A stretch of DNA of 64,000 nucleotides from Mediterranea massiliensis (GTDB lineage: Bacteria; Bacteroidota; Bacteroidia; Bacteroidales; Bacteroidaceae): assembly GCF_900128475.1 (NCBI RefSeq), contig NZ_LT635837.1:452313-516312 (forward strand), in the 5' to 3' direction. The position numbers and the translations under genes are program-made. Shown here piece by piece: positions 1-7,401 of this stretch (position 1 is its first letter; every line of letters starts with the position of its first letter). A model generated the notes under the pieces. The model worked only from the letters and a program-made list of their open reading frames with translations, did no database searches and was not told the origin of the DNA.

Positions 1-1
1 C

Positions 2-1069
2 AGCATCCGCTCGAACGTTGACTACTGTTTCGAGATGCGCCCCATCCAGGCCGGCGACCACATCGTCTCGATGCTTCCGCTGGGACACGTGTTCGGCATG
101 GTGTACGACTTCCTCTATGGCATCTGTGCCGGCGCCCACCTGTACTTCCTGACGCGCATGCCTTCACCCAAAATCATCGAGCAGTCGTTTGCCGAAATCA
201 AGCCGCGTATCATCTCTTGCGTACCGCTCATCGTAGAGAAAATCATCAAGAAGAACATCCTGCCGCGCGTGGACAACACCATCGGCAAGCTGCTGCTGCG
301 CGTACCCATCATCAACGACAAGATCAAGGCGTCGGCACGCAAGGCAGCCATGGAAATCTTCGGTGGCGAGTTCAACGACATCATCATCGGCGGCGCCCCG
401 TTCAATGCCGACGTGGAGCGGTTCCTCAAGCAGATAGGCTTCCCCTACACCATCGCCTACGGCATGACGGAGTGCGGCCCCATCATCTGCTCCAGCCGCT
501 GGCAGGACCTGAAGCTCGCTTCGTGCGGCAAGGCAGCCTCACGCATGGAGGTGCGCATCGACTCGAACGACCCCGCCCACCGCGCCGGCGAAATCATCTG
601 CCGCGGCGAAAACCTGATGCTTGGCTACTACAAGAATCCCGAGGCGACAGCACAAATCATCGATGTCAGAGGCTGGCTCCATACCGGCGACCTGGCCACG
701 ATGGACAGCGAAGGCAACGTCACCGTCCGCGGCCGCAGTAAGAACATGCTGCTCACCGCCAGCGGCCAGAACATCTACCCCGAAGAGATTGAGAGCAAGC
801 TGAACAACATGCCCTACGTTGCCGAGTCGCTCATCGTGCTACAGAACGACAAGTTGGTGGCCCTCATCTATCCCGACTTCGACGAAGCCTTTGCCCGCGG
901 ACTCCAGCAGAGCGACATCGAAGAGGCCATGGAGCAGAACCGCCAGGAACTGAACCAGCAGCTGCCCGCCTACTGCCAGATTACCAAAGTGAAAATCCAC
1001 TTTGAGGAGTTCGAAAAGACAGCCAAGAAAAGCATCAAGCGCTTCCTCTACCAGGAGGCCAAAGGATAA
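2..1069 (+). CDS. AMP-binding acyl-CoA synthetase, C-terminal part (5' end outside window)
   Basis: The reading frame is open from base 2, so the window cuts the gene and only about 355 C-terminal residues are seen. They match the ANL superfamily of long-chain fatty acid-CoA ligases, which activate an acyl group as acyl-AMP and then pass it to CoA. Visible motifs are YGMTECGP (adenine-binding A5-like motif), GWLHTGDLA with the ribose-binding Asp, and KNMLLTASGQNIYPEEIE, the hinge and start of the mobile C-terminal domain. KTAKKSIKRFLY near the end carries the likely A10 catalytic lysine. No operon partner is visible to the right; 270 bp separate it from the next gene. Substrate chain length cannot be told. 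Confidence 0.9.
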   Translation, partial: SIRSNVDYCFEMRPIQAGDHIVSMLPLGHVFGMVYDFLYGICAGAHLYFLTRMPSPKIIEQSFAEIKPRIISCVPLIVEKIIKKNILPRVDNTIGKLLLRVPIINDKIKASARKAAMEIFGGEFNDIIIGGAPFNADVERFLKQIGFPYTIAYGMTECGPIICSSRWQDLKLASCGKAASRMEVRIDSNDPAHRAGEIICRGENLMLGYYKNPEATAQIIDVRGWLHTGDLATMDSEGNVTVRGRSKNMLLTASGQNIYPEEIESKLNNMPYVAESLIVLQNDKLVALIYPDFDEAFARGLQQSDIEEAMEQNRQELNQQLPAYCQITKVKIHFEEFEKTAKKSIKRFLYQEAKG

Positions 1070-1141
1070 ACGCCTTCCCGGCTCATATCTTCTCCTCTGT
1101 CCCATCGGTTTAAAAGTTCTCAATGCCCGCAGCATAGCGCC

Positions 1142-1229
1142 AGTACTTCCAGCCAAGTACTCCAGTACTTATATGCAAGTACTCGAGTACTCCCAAGCAA
1201 GTACTGGAGTAATCCTCTGGAAGTACCGA
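1142..1229. repeat. Array A: four 22-bp imperfect tandem units
   Basis: Units begin at 1142, 1164, 1186 and 1208. Each has the form AGTACT-n8-AGTACT-n2, so the palindrome AGTACT recurs at alternating spacings of 14 and 8 bp (1142, 1156, 1164, 1178, 1186, 1200). The last unit is degenerate (AGTAAT, AGTACC). It lies between the acyl-CoA synthetase gene and the promoter of the next gene. It is one of five such arrays in the window. Confidence 0.85.
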
Positions 1230-1296
1230 CCGAAAAACCATGGATTCGGGTACAAACATCCGTAATCGGTATACAAGACCTGCCCTCACCATGCAC

Positions 1297-1304
1297 TAAC
1301 TTTG
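1297..1304 (+). promoter_or_regulatory. Bacteroides-type -7 box TAACTTTG
   Basis: An exact TAnnTTTG lies 40 bp upstream of the ATG at 1344. No good -33 TTTG is seen at the usual distance, so strength is uncertain. Confidence 0.6.
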
Positions 1305-1343
1305 CAAACGAAAAGATTGGCGAACCCTTTAAACCTCTTCATC

Positions 1344-2165
1344 ATGAAAATCAAACTGATCCTTGCGCTTGTCGCATTGACCGTAAACAGTACAACCATT
1401 ATGGCACAGAAAACTATCAAACAGACAGCCGGACGCGACCAGCTGGGCACTTTCGCCCCCAAATTCGCGGAACTCAACGACGACGTCCTCTTCGGAGAAG
1501 TGTGGAGCCGCACCGACCAACTCGGCCTGCGCGACCGCAGCCTCATTACACTTACCTCGCTCATCAGCCAAGGCATCACCGACAGCTCGTTAACCTACCA
1601 CCTCCAGACCGCCAAGCAGAACGGCATCACCCGCAGCGAGATTGCCGAAATACTGACCCACATCGCCTTCTATGCCGGATGGCCGAAAGCCTGGGCAGCC
1701 TTCCGCCTGGCCAAGGAAGTGTGGACCGAAGACACGGCCGCCGCAGATGCCAAGGCTGCCTTCCAGCGCGAAATGATCTTCCCCATCGGCGAGCCCAACA
1801 CAGCCTACGCCCAATACTTCGTCGGCAACAGCTACCTCGCCCCCCTCTCGAAGGAACAGGTAGCCGTCTCCAACGTCACCTTCGAGCCGGGCTGCCGGAA
1901 CAACTGGCACATCCACCACGCCACAAGCGGCGGCGGGCAGATGCTCATCGGCGTGGCCGGACGCGGTTGGTACCAGGAAGAGGGCAAGCCCGCTGTAGAG
2001 ATTCTGCCGGGAACCGTCATCCACATCCCCGCCAACGTCAAGCACTGGCACGGAGCGGCAGCCGACAGCTGGTTTGCCCACCTGGCCTTTGAGGTAGCCG
2101 GAGAAAACACGTCCAACGAATGGCTGGAGCCCGTTTCCGACGAAGCGTACGACCGACTGAAATGA
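1344..2165 (+). CDS. Exported carboxymuconolactone decarboxylase-like / cupin protein
   Basis: The ATG at 1344 is chosen over the in-frame ATG at 1302 because it opens a classical signal peptide (MKIKLILALVALTVNSTTIMAQ region, cleavage after AQ). The 273-residue protein has an AhpD/CMD-like helical domain at roughly residues 45-120 and a cupin at roughly 150-250. The cupin shows the metal-binding pattern NNWHIHH and later HIPANVKHWHG. Such two-domain proteins are common in Bacteroidetes, and the family includes thiol peroxidase-like and decarboxylase members. The usual CMD CxxC pair is not evident here, so peroxidase activity is doubtful. The leader suggests a periplasmic location. It stands alone, with a hairpin terminator after it. 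Confidence 0.85.
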   Translation: MKIKLILALVALTVNSTTIMAQKTIKQTAGRDQLGTFAPKFAELNDDVLFGEVWSRTDQLGLRDRSLITLTSLISQGITDSSLTYHLQTAKQNGITRSEIAEILTHIAFYAGWPKAWAAFRLAKEVWTEDTAAADAKAAFQREMIFPIGEPNTAYAQYFVGNSYLAPLSKEQVAVSNVTFEPGCRNNWHIHHATSGGGQMLIGVAGRGWYQEEGKPAVEILPGTVIHIPANVKHWHGAAADSWFAHLAFEVAGENTSNEWLEPVSDEAYDRLK

Positions 2166-2218
2166 CAAGCTGAAGACTTCCGACACATTCCTGACATCAT
2201 CCCTTTTTGGTATACAGA

Positions 2219-2270
2219 CAGAGGATTGCGGCTTTCCGGTACGACTGCCAGATGCCGCATCCTCTGTTTT
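2219..2270 (+). terminator. Hairpin terminator after the cupin gene
   Basis: CAGAGGATTGCGGC (2219-2232) pairs with GCCGCATCCTCTG (2254-2266), one mismatch, followed by TTTT. Confidence 0.65.
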
Positions 2271-2393
2271 CATTCCTCCCCGTCCGATATCATGACCAGA
2301 ATTATCGGTTGTCCGACCGTTTTCTCAAACAAAAGTGTTACTTTTACCTCCCGAATCGGCAACCGGTCTATACGACCCCGAAAAAACGAAATT

Positions 2394-2909
2394 ATGAGAA
2401 AAGCAAGCAGAGAAATGAACAGCGACTGGGCCTTGGACATCATGCACAAAGCCCCTTACATCACCGTCAGCTTCACAAGGCCGGACGGCACGGCATACGG
2501 CGTTCCACTTTCGTTGGCCTCCACCGACGACCACGTCTGGTACTTCCATTGCGCGCTGGAAGGAGAAAAGCTGGAAGCCATCGTGGCCCATCCCGAAGTG
2601 TGCCTTTCAGCCGTCACCAAATGCCAGCCCACCGTCGGTCCCAAGGACGGAAGCTTCACCCTGCAATACCGATCCGCCATGGCTTTCGGGAAAGCAGAGC
2701 TGGTAACGGATGAAGCAGAGAAGGTGCAGGCCCTCAAGGCAATCAGCCAACGGTTCCTGCCCCAACACATGGATGCCTTCGACGAAGCAGTCCGGAGAAG
2801 CCTCCACCGCACCGCCGTCGTGCGCATCACCTTGTCCGCCCCTCCTACCGGCAAACGCAAACAGTACGACGAGCAGGGAGAAGAAATGAAGTACGGACGG
2901 ATGGAGTGA
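2394..2909 (+). CDS. Pyridoxamine 5'-phosphate oxidase-family (Nim-like) flavoprotein
   Basis: The 171-residue protein belongs to the split-barrel FMN-binding PPOX family, near the NimA-like and flavin-nucleotide-binding branch. Typical features are the early RxMxxxWALxIM segment, GVPLSLA (a flavin-contact strand) and YFHCALEGEKLEAI, followed by a cysteine-rich strand VCLSAVTKC. The ATG at 2394 is used because homology starts there; upstream in-frame codons look non-coding. Nim proteins reduce 5-nitroimidazoles, but membership of this broad family does not prove that activity, and nim resistance alleles proper are more divergent. It stands alone, convergent with the HD gene to the right. Confidence 0.8.
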   Translation: MRKASREMNSDWALDIMHKAPYITVSFTRPDGTAYGVPLSLASTDDHVWYFHCALEGEKLEAIVAHPEVCLSAVTKCQPTVGPKDGSFTLQYRSAMAFGKAELVTDEAEKVQALKAISQRFLPQHMDAFDEAVRRSLHRTAVVRITLSAPPTGKRKQYDEQGEEMKYGRME

Positions 2910-2939
2910 ACAATTTACCCCATATCTCCTCTTGAACAA

Positions 2940-3557
2940 TTAAAGCTCATCCAACTCTTCACCGCTCCGTTCCATAATATTGGCAGCCAGTTTGTCTGCA
3001 ACCTGAATGATGGTAACCAGGGGATAAAGCTTTTGGGAGGTATCAAAACATCGCTGGTCTTCATAACTGTTCATATTGATGCCCCATGCTCCCATGTGCC
3101 AACGGATTGCCAGCATCTCATCGTCACTCAAGGCTATACCATTGCAGAGCAGCAGAATGACGGATTTCTCTCCGTGCCCCATGGGGAAGTTCTTGTAGGA
3201 AACCTTATAACCCTCATTGTCCTCCCAAGTTCCTATGGCAGTTTTCTTCTTTTTCACTGTACGGAAATAGATGTCACTTTTGCAGACATCATGCAGCAGA
3301 CTGGCTATTATCACACTTTCCCTTTCCACTTCTTTCTCCAGGCCGGGCTCGATGGCAGCCATTCCTTCCCACACCATCAGGGCAGCCTTGCAGGTATTCA
3401 GTGAATGCTGTACCAATCCTCCTTCCGTATTCAGGTGGTGATTGGCAGAAGCCGGAGCCGTAAAGAACCCCATGTTCTCCAGACCTTCCAGTAAATCTTC
3501 CACTCCTTCACGATGAGTAGAGCGGAGCAATTCTATAAATTCTTCTTTAGTAGTCAT
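2940..3557 (-). CDS. HD-domain phosphohydrolase
   Basis: A 205-residue soluble protein with an HD metal-dependent hydrolase fold. Metal ligands are visible as NHHLNTEGGLVQHS, then SLLHDVCK (the HD pair) and RWHMGAW further on, with a final aspartate in VADKLAAN. Proteins of this type are annotated as HD family hydrolases in Bacteroides, and their nucleotide or phosphate substrate is unknown. It is monocistronic, convergent with the PPOX gene (30 bp between stops). Confidence 0.8.
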   Translation of the reverse strand: MTTKEEFIELLRSTHREGVEDLLEGLENMGFFTAPASANHHLNTEGGLVQHSLNTCKAALMVWEGMAAIEPGLEKEVERESVIIASLLHDVCKSDIYFRTVKKKKTAIGTWEDNEGYKVSYKNFPMGHGEKSVILLLCNGIALSDDEMLAIRWHMGAWGINMNSYEDQRCFDTSQKLYPLVTIIQVADKLAANIMERSGEELDEL

Positions 3558-3870
3558 CTTAGCACTGTTTTCTTAATTCAGTGCCTAAAGTTATGGAAAA
3601 AATTGGCTCCATAATCTCCTATGAAGAAAAATAAAACTGAATCTGCATGGAATGCCATTTTATCATATGAGAAGGAAACAATAGAGGGGAATAGAACATT
3701 CATAAAAAACAGCTGAAAAATCAGCATGAATAAAGTCCTCAGTCAGAGAGAAAGGTTTCATGAGTTATAAAATAATCATGCAATAAAAATCGTATAAGGC
3801 ACAAGGATTGGCAAATAAAAAAACAACTTTATAACAAGTACGTTAGAACTAAAATCTTTAACTTTGTAAT
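3558..3870. other. AT-rich spacer with a promoter and a degenerate att-like copy
   Basis: No gene is seen. 3686-3708 resembles 5406-5430 (GGGGAATAGA-CATT-AT-AAAAA). A small GCTGA/TCAGC hairpin follows, and then 3743-3755 matches 10 of 13 bases of the tRNA-Ser att core. The same order of elements is found immediately left of attL at 5470, which suggests this is the far edge of an older insertion. Confidence 0.4.
3859..3866 (+). promoter_or_regulatory. -7 box TAACTTTG directly before an ATG
   Basis: Exact TAnnTTTG ending 4 bp before the ATG at 3871. The transcript would start at or just after the start codon, giving a leaderless or dead mRNA. Confidence 0.5.
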
Positions 3871-4308
3871 ATGGTTCAAGACGAATTCCAATTTTATAAG
3901 CCATGTAAGTTCTTGCAACCTTACGTCAGGTACTATTGGGTATTCAAAAGCTATCAACCGCTGAATACCCTTACTTTTCCTATTGGCTGTCCTCAAATCA
4001 TTTTCCATAAGCGAACACCGCTTTATATTCTGGAGTTGAAAACCGCCCAATCGGGATTTACCATTAGCGGTCAGGTTAATTATCCTTCCCATTTATATGT
4101 GGATGGGAATGTGGAAATGATTGTGGTTGTGTTTCAGCCATACGTTCTAAAAGCCTTCTTGAATCTACCCATATCCTTATTGCACAATCAAGAGATTTCC
4201 GGTTATGACCTTGAAAACGCAGAATTAAAACAACTGGCTGCGCAAATCTTTGACTGTGAAGATGCCAATTCATGTATTACAAGAATAACCGGCTTACCTT
4301 TGCTCTGA
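3871..4308 (+). pseudogene. Truncated AraC-family regulator (ligand domain only)
   Basis: The 145 residues match the N-terminal cupin-like (DUF6597-type) part of AraC regulators: it starts with FYKPCKFLQPYVRYYWVF and continues through FPIGCPQIIFH and VVVFQPYVLKAFLNLP. The homology stops near residue 135 and the two C-terminal helix-turn-helix motifs are missing, so it cannot bind DNA in the usual way. The stop is followed 11 bp later by an acetyltransferase gene, as if a deletion joined the two. It could still act as a decoy ligand-binding domain, but decay is the simpler reading. Confidence 0.7.
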
Positions 4309-4319
4309 CTAAACTTAAA

Positions 4320-4952
4320 ATGAATGATAAAATGAAAGAAGTGAATCCAAAAGAAACGACCCGTGCCTATGCATTTGAATTGTGGATGAATGCCCCCATG
4401 CCTATGCTCACCTTTTTCAAGACCATAGATGTTACTCGTCTGACCCGTATCAGCAAACGGACAAGGCTAAAATTCAATATGTTGATGTGCTGGTGCATCG
4501 GACGGGCTGCAAGCGACATAAAAGAGTTCTATATGCTTCCTGTTGGCAGAAAATTAATGCAATTCGACAACCTTGCCGTCTGTACCATTGTAACCAATCG
4601 GGAGGGCGAAGTCAGTTCCTGCGATATTCCGTTCTCCGATAATTTGCAGCAGTTCAATGCTGATTATCTGAGACTGACGAAGCAAGTTTCTGAAAGTTGC
4701 CAGAATCATGACCTGACGGACAGCATGGTCATCGGTACATCTGCTCTTGCACAATATGAGATAGATGGGGCGGTAGGCATGTACAGCGGTGTGTTCAATA
4801 ATCCGTTTTTAATCTGGGGTAAATACAAACGGGGGTTATGGAAGCGTACATTGACTGTCTCTTTTCAATTTCACCATACACAAATGGATGGCGCGCATGC
4901 TTCCCGTTTTTTGGAAAATCTGCAAAAAGAAATCAAGAACTTGGAAGTATAA
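4320..4952 (+). CDS. CatA-like O-acetyltransferase (chloramphenicol acetyltransferase family)
   Basis: A 210-residue protein of the CAT trimer fold. The key catalytic motif is present as HHTQMDGAHASRF near residue 182, matching the HHxxxDG pattern in which the second His is the general base. TSALAQYEI and NPFLIWGKY fit the conserved strands before it. The ATG at 4320 gives the usual family length. Many Bacteroides members of this family are chromosomal and have not been shown to act on chloramphenicol, so resistance is possible but not claimed. It follows the truncated AraC gene and has no partner downstream. Confidence 0.8.
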   Translation: MNDKMKEVNPKETTRAYAFELWMNAPMPMLTFFKTIDVTRLTRISKRTRLKFNMLMCWCIGRAASDIKEFYMLPVGRKLMQFDNLAVCTIVTNREGEVSSCDIPFSDNLQQFNADYLRLTKQVSESCQNHDLTDSMVIGTSALAQYEIDGAVGMYSGVFNNPFLIWGKYKRGLWKRTLTVSFQFHHTQMDGAHASRFLENLQKEIKNLEV

Positions 4953-5008
4953 TCAGGAACAAATACTATCTTTGCAATACTAACTAAAATCAGGCTACGT
5001 TATTTTAA

Positions 5009-5068
5009 TTCTATTTGTGGAATGATTAGATACTATTTGAATATTGTTTTTAGATACCACAAATAGAA
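5009..5068. repeat. 12-bp inverted repeat, 36-bp loop
   Basis: TTCTATTTGTGG at 5009-5020 is the exact reverse complement of CCACAAATAGAA at 5057-5068. Confidence 0.75.
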
Positions 5069-5180
5069 AGTTATTAAAGCTATGATAAAAAGCTAGATAA
5101 GGCATCTTAATCGCTATGTAAAGATAATAGTAAAATAATAGCAAACGACCCAATTTTTACGGAATATTTCCAAGAAAAGA

Positions 5181-5218
5181 CAATGATTTAATGGCGTTTA
5201 AACTCCATTAAATCATTG
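5181..5218. repeat. 14-bp perfect hairpin
   Basis: CAATGATTTAATGG (5181-5194) and CCATTAAATCATTG (5205-5218) flank a 10-base loop. It could terminate transcription in either direction, though the stem is AT-rich. Confidence 0.75.
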
Positions 5219-5329
5219 TTTGAATATCACTCGAAAAATCTAATATTGTCACATTTTGTTTTGGAAACCAATTTGTTAAAATAACACATTTCGATTTGGG
5301 AAAGTCACACAAAGCGATTTGCGTTTTTT

Positions 5330-5369
5330 AATCGTTACAGAAGATTTTCCCGATTTTCCTGTAACGATT
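5330..5369. repeat. 11-bp inverted repeat
   Basis: AATCGTTACAG (5330-5340) pairs with CTGTAACGATT (5359-5369). It may be a protein-binding site near the element junction. Confidence 0.7.
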
Positions 5370-5433
5370 TAGTAACGGAACTTTGTCAGAAGTGGCATTT
5401 TAATGGGGGAATAGAGCATTTATTAAAAAAGAA

Positions 5434-5458
5434 AAACCCGCTGATTTTCAGCGGGTTT
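5434..5458 (-). terminator. Original terminator of the tRNA-Ser gene, now displaced
   Basis: AAACCCGCTGA and TCAGCGGGTTT form a perfect 11-bp stem with a 3-base loop. Read on the minus strand it is followed by TTTCTTTTTT. Before the element inserted, this lay about 12 bp beyond the 3' end of the tRNA-Ser gene, now 15 kb away. Confidence 0.7.
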
Positions 5459-5469
5459 CCAATTCATTA

Positions 5470-5482
5470 GCGGAGAGACAGG
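5470..5482. repeat. attL core (13 bp)
   Basis: GCGGAGAGACAGG, identical to 20726-20738. The match ends sharply on both sides, so the core is exactly 13 bp. Confidence 0.88.
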
Positions 5483-5582
5483 CTCTCAAACCTACATATT
5501 CAAGAAATATCATAAAATTACAAATTACTGATAATCACACACAATTTGGAATACATAGTAAATCTAAATCTTTCTGAATATC

Positions 5583-5620
5583 TTTTGCTATTCCAAATAT
5601 TGGGTGTATATTTGGGTGTA
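5583..5620 (+). promoter_or_regulatory. Integrase promoter overlapping candidate integrase arm sites
   Basis: A -33 TTTG at 5583-5586 and a -7 TATATTTG at 5607-5614 are 20 bp apart, the Bacteroides optimum. TTGGGTGTA occurs at 5600-5608 and 5612-5620, the second over the -7 box, and again at 20672-20680 next to attR. This placement suits arm-type integrase binding with feedback on int transcription. Confidence 0.65.
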
Positions 5621-5641
5621 GAATTTCAAACGCACCCAATT

Positions 5642-6925
5642 ATGAATATCAAACGAAACATCATTTTTGCATTGGAAAGCCGGAAAAAGAACGGTGTGCC
5701 AATTGTGGAGAATGTCCCCATCCGTATGCGCGTCATATACGCAAGCCAGCGCATTGAGTTTACAACGGGTTACCGCATCGATGTAGCCAAATGGGATTCC
5801 GACAAGCAGCGAGTAAAGAACGGGTGTACCAACAAACTAAAGCAAAGTGCATCTGAAATCAATGCCGATCTGCTGAAATACTATGCCGAAATTCAAAATG
5901 TGTTCAAGGAGTTTGAGGTACAGGAAACCATGCCAACTACCCAACAACTAAAGGATGCATTCAACCTGCGGATGAAGAATGCCAACGAAGAACAGCAGGA
6001 AGAAGCACAGATAAGTTTTTGGGAGGTGTTCGATGAATTTGTAAAAGAATGCGGCAATCAGAATAACTGGACTGAATCCACATACGAAAAGTTTGCAGCC
6101 GTAAAAAATCACCTTAAAGAGTTCAAGGAAGATTTAACCTTTGAATATTTCAATGAATTCGGACTGAACGAATATGTCAATTTCCTGCGCGACAAGAAAG
6201 ACATGAGAAACAGTACCATCGGTAAACAAATGGGATTCCTCAAATGGTTCCTGCGCTGGAGCTTCAAGAAAGGACATCATCAGAACATTGCATACGATAC
6301 GTTCAAACCGAAACTGAAAACCACCTCGAAAAAAGTAATCTTCCTGACTTGGGATGAACTGAACAAGCTGAAAGACTACCAGATACCCAAGGATAAGCAA
6401 TACCTGGAACGTGTGCGTGATGTTTTCCTGTTCTGCTGCTTTACGAGTTTGCGGTATTCGGATGTTCGCAATCTGAAAAGAAGCGATGTGAAGTCCGACC
6501 ACATCGAAATAACCACAGTCAAGACTGCCGACAGCCTGACGATTGAACTGAACAAATACAGCAAAGCCATACTGGACAAATACAAGGACATCCATTTCGA
6601 GAATTACATGGCTCTGCCCGTCATCAGCAACCAGAAGATGAACGATTACCTGAAAGAGCTGGGCGAACTGGCAGAAATTAACGAACCTATACGTGAAACC
6701 TACTACAAAGGAAATGAACGTATAGATGAAGTTACACCGAAATACGCATTACTCAGCACACATGCAGGAAGAAGGACATTCATCTGTAATGCACTGGCTC
6801 TCGGTATTCCTGCACAGGTTGTAATGAAATGGACAGGGCACAGTGATTATAAAGCCATGAAGCCTTACATTGACATAGCAGATGATATTAAGGCCAATGC
6901 AATGAACAAGTTTAACCAACTCTAA
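5642..6925 (+). CDS. Tyrosine recombinase (NBU-type integrase)
   Basis: A 427-residue site-specific recombinase that would integrate and excise the element at tRNA-Ser. It has an N-terminal arm-binding region (MNIKRNIIFALESRKKNG), a SAM-like core-binding domain near 130-230 and a C-terminal catalytic domain. Catalytic residues visible are the Arg in FTSLRYSDVRNLK, the HAGRR box, and the Tyr in YKAMKPYIDIADD after the KWTGHSD box (the second His). The ATG at 5642 is preferred to the upstream in-frame ATG at 5546 because homology starts here and the -7 box at 5607 lies just upstream. It is 160 bp from attL and transcribed inward. Confidence 0.92.
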   Translation: MNIKRNIIFALESRKKNGVPIVENVPIRMRVIYASQRIEFTTGYRIDVAKWDSDKQRVKNGCTNKLKQSASEINADLLKYYAEIQNVFKEFEVQETMPTTQQLKDAFNLRMKNANEEQQEEAQISFWEVFDEFVKECGNQNNWTESTYEKFAAVKNHLKEFKEDLTFEYFNEFGLNEYVNFLRDKKDMRNSTIGKQMGFLKWFLRWSFKKGHHQNIAYDTFKPKLKTTSKKVIFLTWDELNKLKDYQIPKDKQYLERVRDVFLFCCFTSLRYSDVRNLKRSDVKSDHIEITTVKTADSLTIELNKYSKAILDKYKDIHFENYMALPVISNQKMNDYLKELGELAEINEPIRETYYKGNERIDEVTPKYALLSTHAGRRTFICNALALGIPAQVVMKWTGHSDYKAMKPYIDIADDIKANAMNKFNQL

Positions 6926-6964
6926 AAGTATCAGTCAGTTTCACAGATTATCCATTATTAGAGT

Positions 6965-6972
6965 TATCTTTG
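6965..6972 (+). promoter_or_regulatory. -7 box TATCTTTG before the DUF1016 fragment and cassette
   Basis: Exact TAnnTTTG 20 bp upstream of the ATG at 6992. It is the only Bacteroides-type promoter visible upstream of mef and probably now drives it. Confidence 0.6.
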
Positions 6973-6991
6973 TTAAGTAATAGTTAGTGAT

Positions 6992-7396
6992 ATGGAAAAT
7001 AACAACGAACATAATATAAAGAAAGGTCATTTTGATGCCTTTGTCCATGCTGTCGGTTCGGAAATAGAACAGGCACAAATCCGGTTAATTACCGCAGCCA
7101 ATGCCCAGATGTTGTTCCATTACTGGAAAATGGGCAACTATATACTGTATCATCAAAACCTGCATGGGTGGGGAGGTAAAATTATCAAGAAGTTGGCGCA
7201 GGCAATCCGATTCAATTACCCGGAAAAGAAAGGATATTCGGAGCGTAATCTTACTTATATGTGCCAGTTTGCCCGTTTATATCCGTTAAATGTACTTCGT
7301 AGTTTTATTGAAACAGATTCAATACTGTCTGTCCCCAATATTCAAAACATTACTAATCAAAATAGAAATTCAAGCAAAATAATATGCAGGAGATAA
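6992..7396 (+). pseudogene. DUF1016 (YhcG-type) nuclease, N-terminal fragment
   Basis: About 115 residues match the DUF1016 N-terminal domain (NAQMLFHYWKMGNYILYHQ, then YSERNLTYMCQFARLYP). Homology ends near 7340-7380, just before the mef ribosome-binding site. The C-terminal nuclease half of the same family lies at 12676-13115, 5.3 kb away, with the middle of the protein missing. The intact gene was evidently part of the mobilizable element and was broken when the resistance cassette entered. The first half keeps its own promoter. Confidence 0.85.
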
Positions 7397-7401
7397 TATC
7401 A

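Larger units (their letters stand above)
4953..5433. other. Gene-free AT-rich region with three inverted repeats
   Basis: No coding sequence is supported. It contains inverted repeats at 5009-5068, 5181-5218 and 5330-5369, given separately, and two CRATTTG-led 23-bp units at 5269 and 5292 that may be a remnant of a short tandem array. Confidence 0.6.

Noticed and set aside
2394..2909. Calling the PPOX gene a nim nitroimidazole-resistance gene
   Set aside because: The family is broad and chromosomal members without resistance are common; there is no diagnostic residue that I can read.
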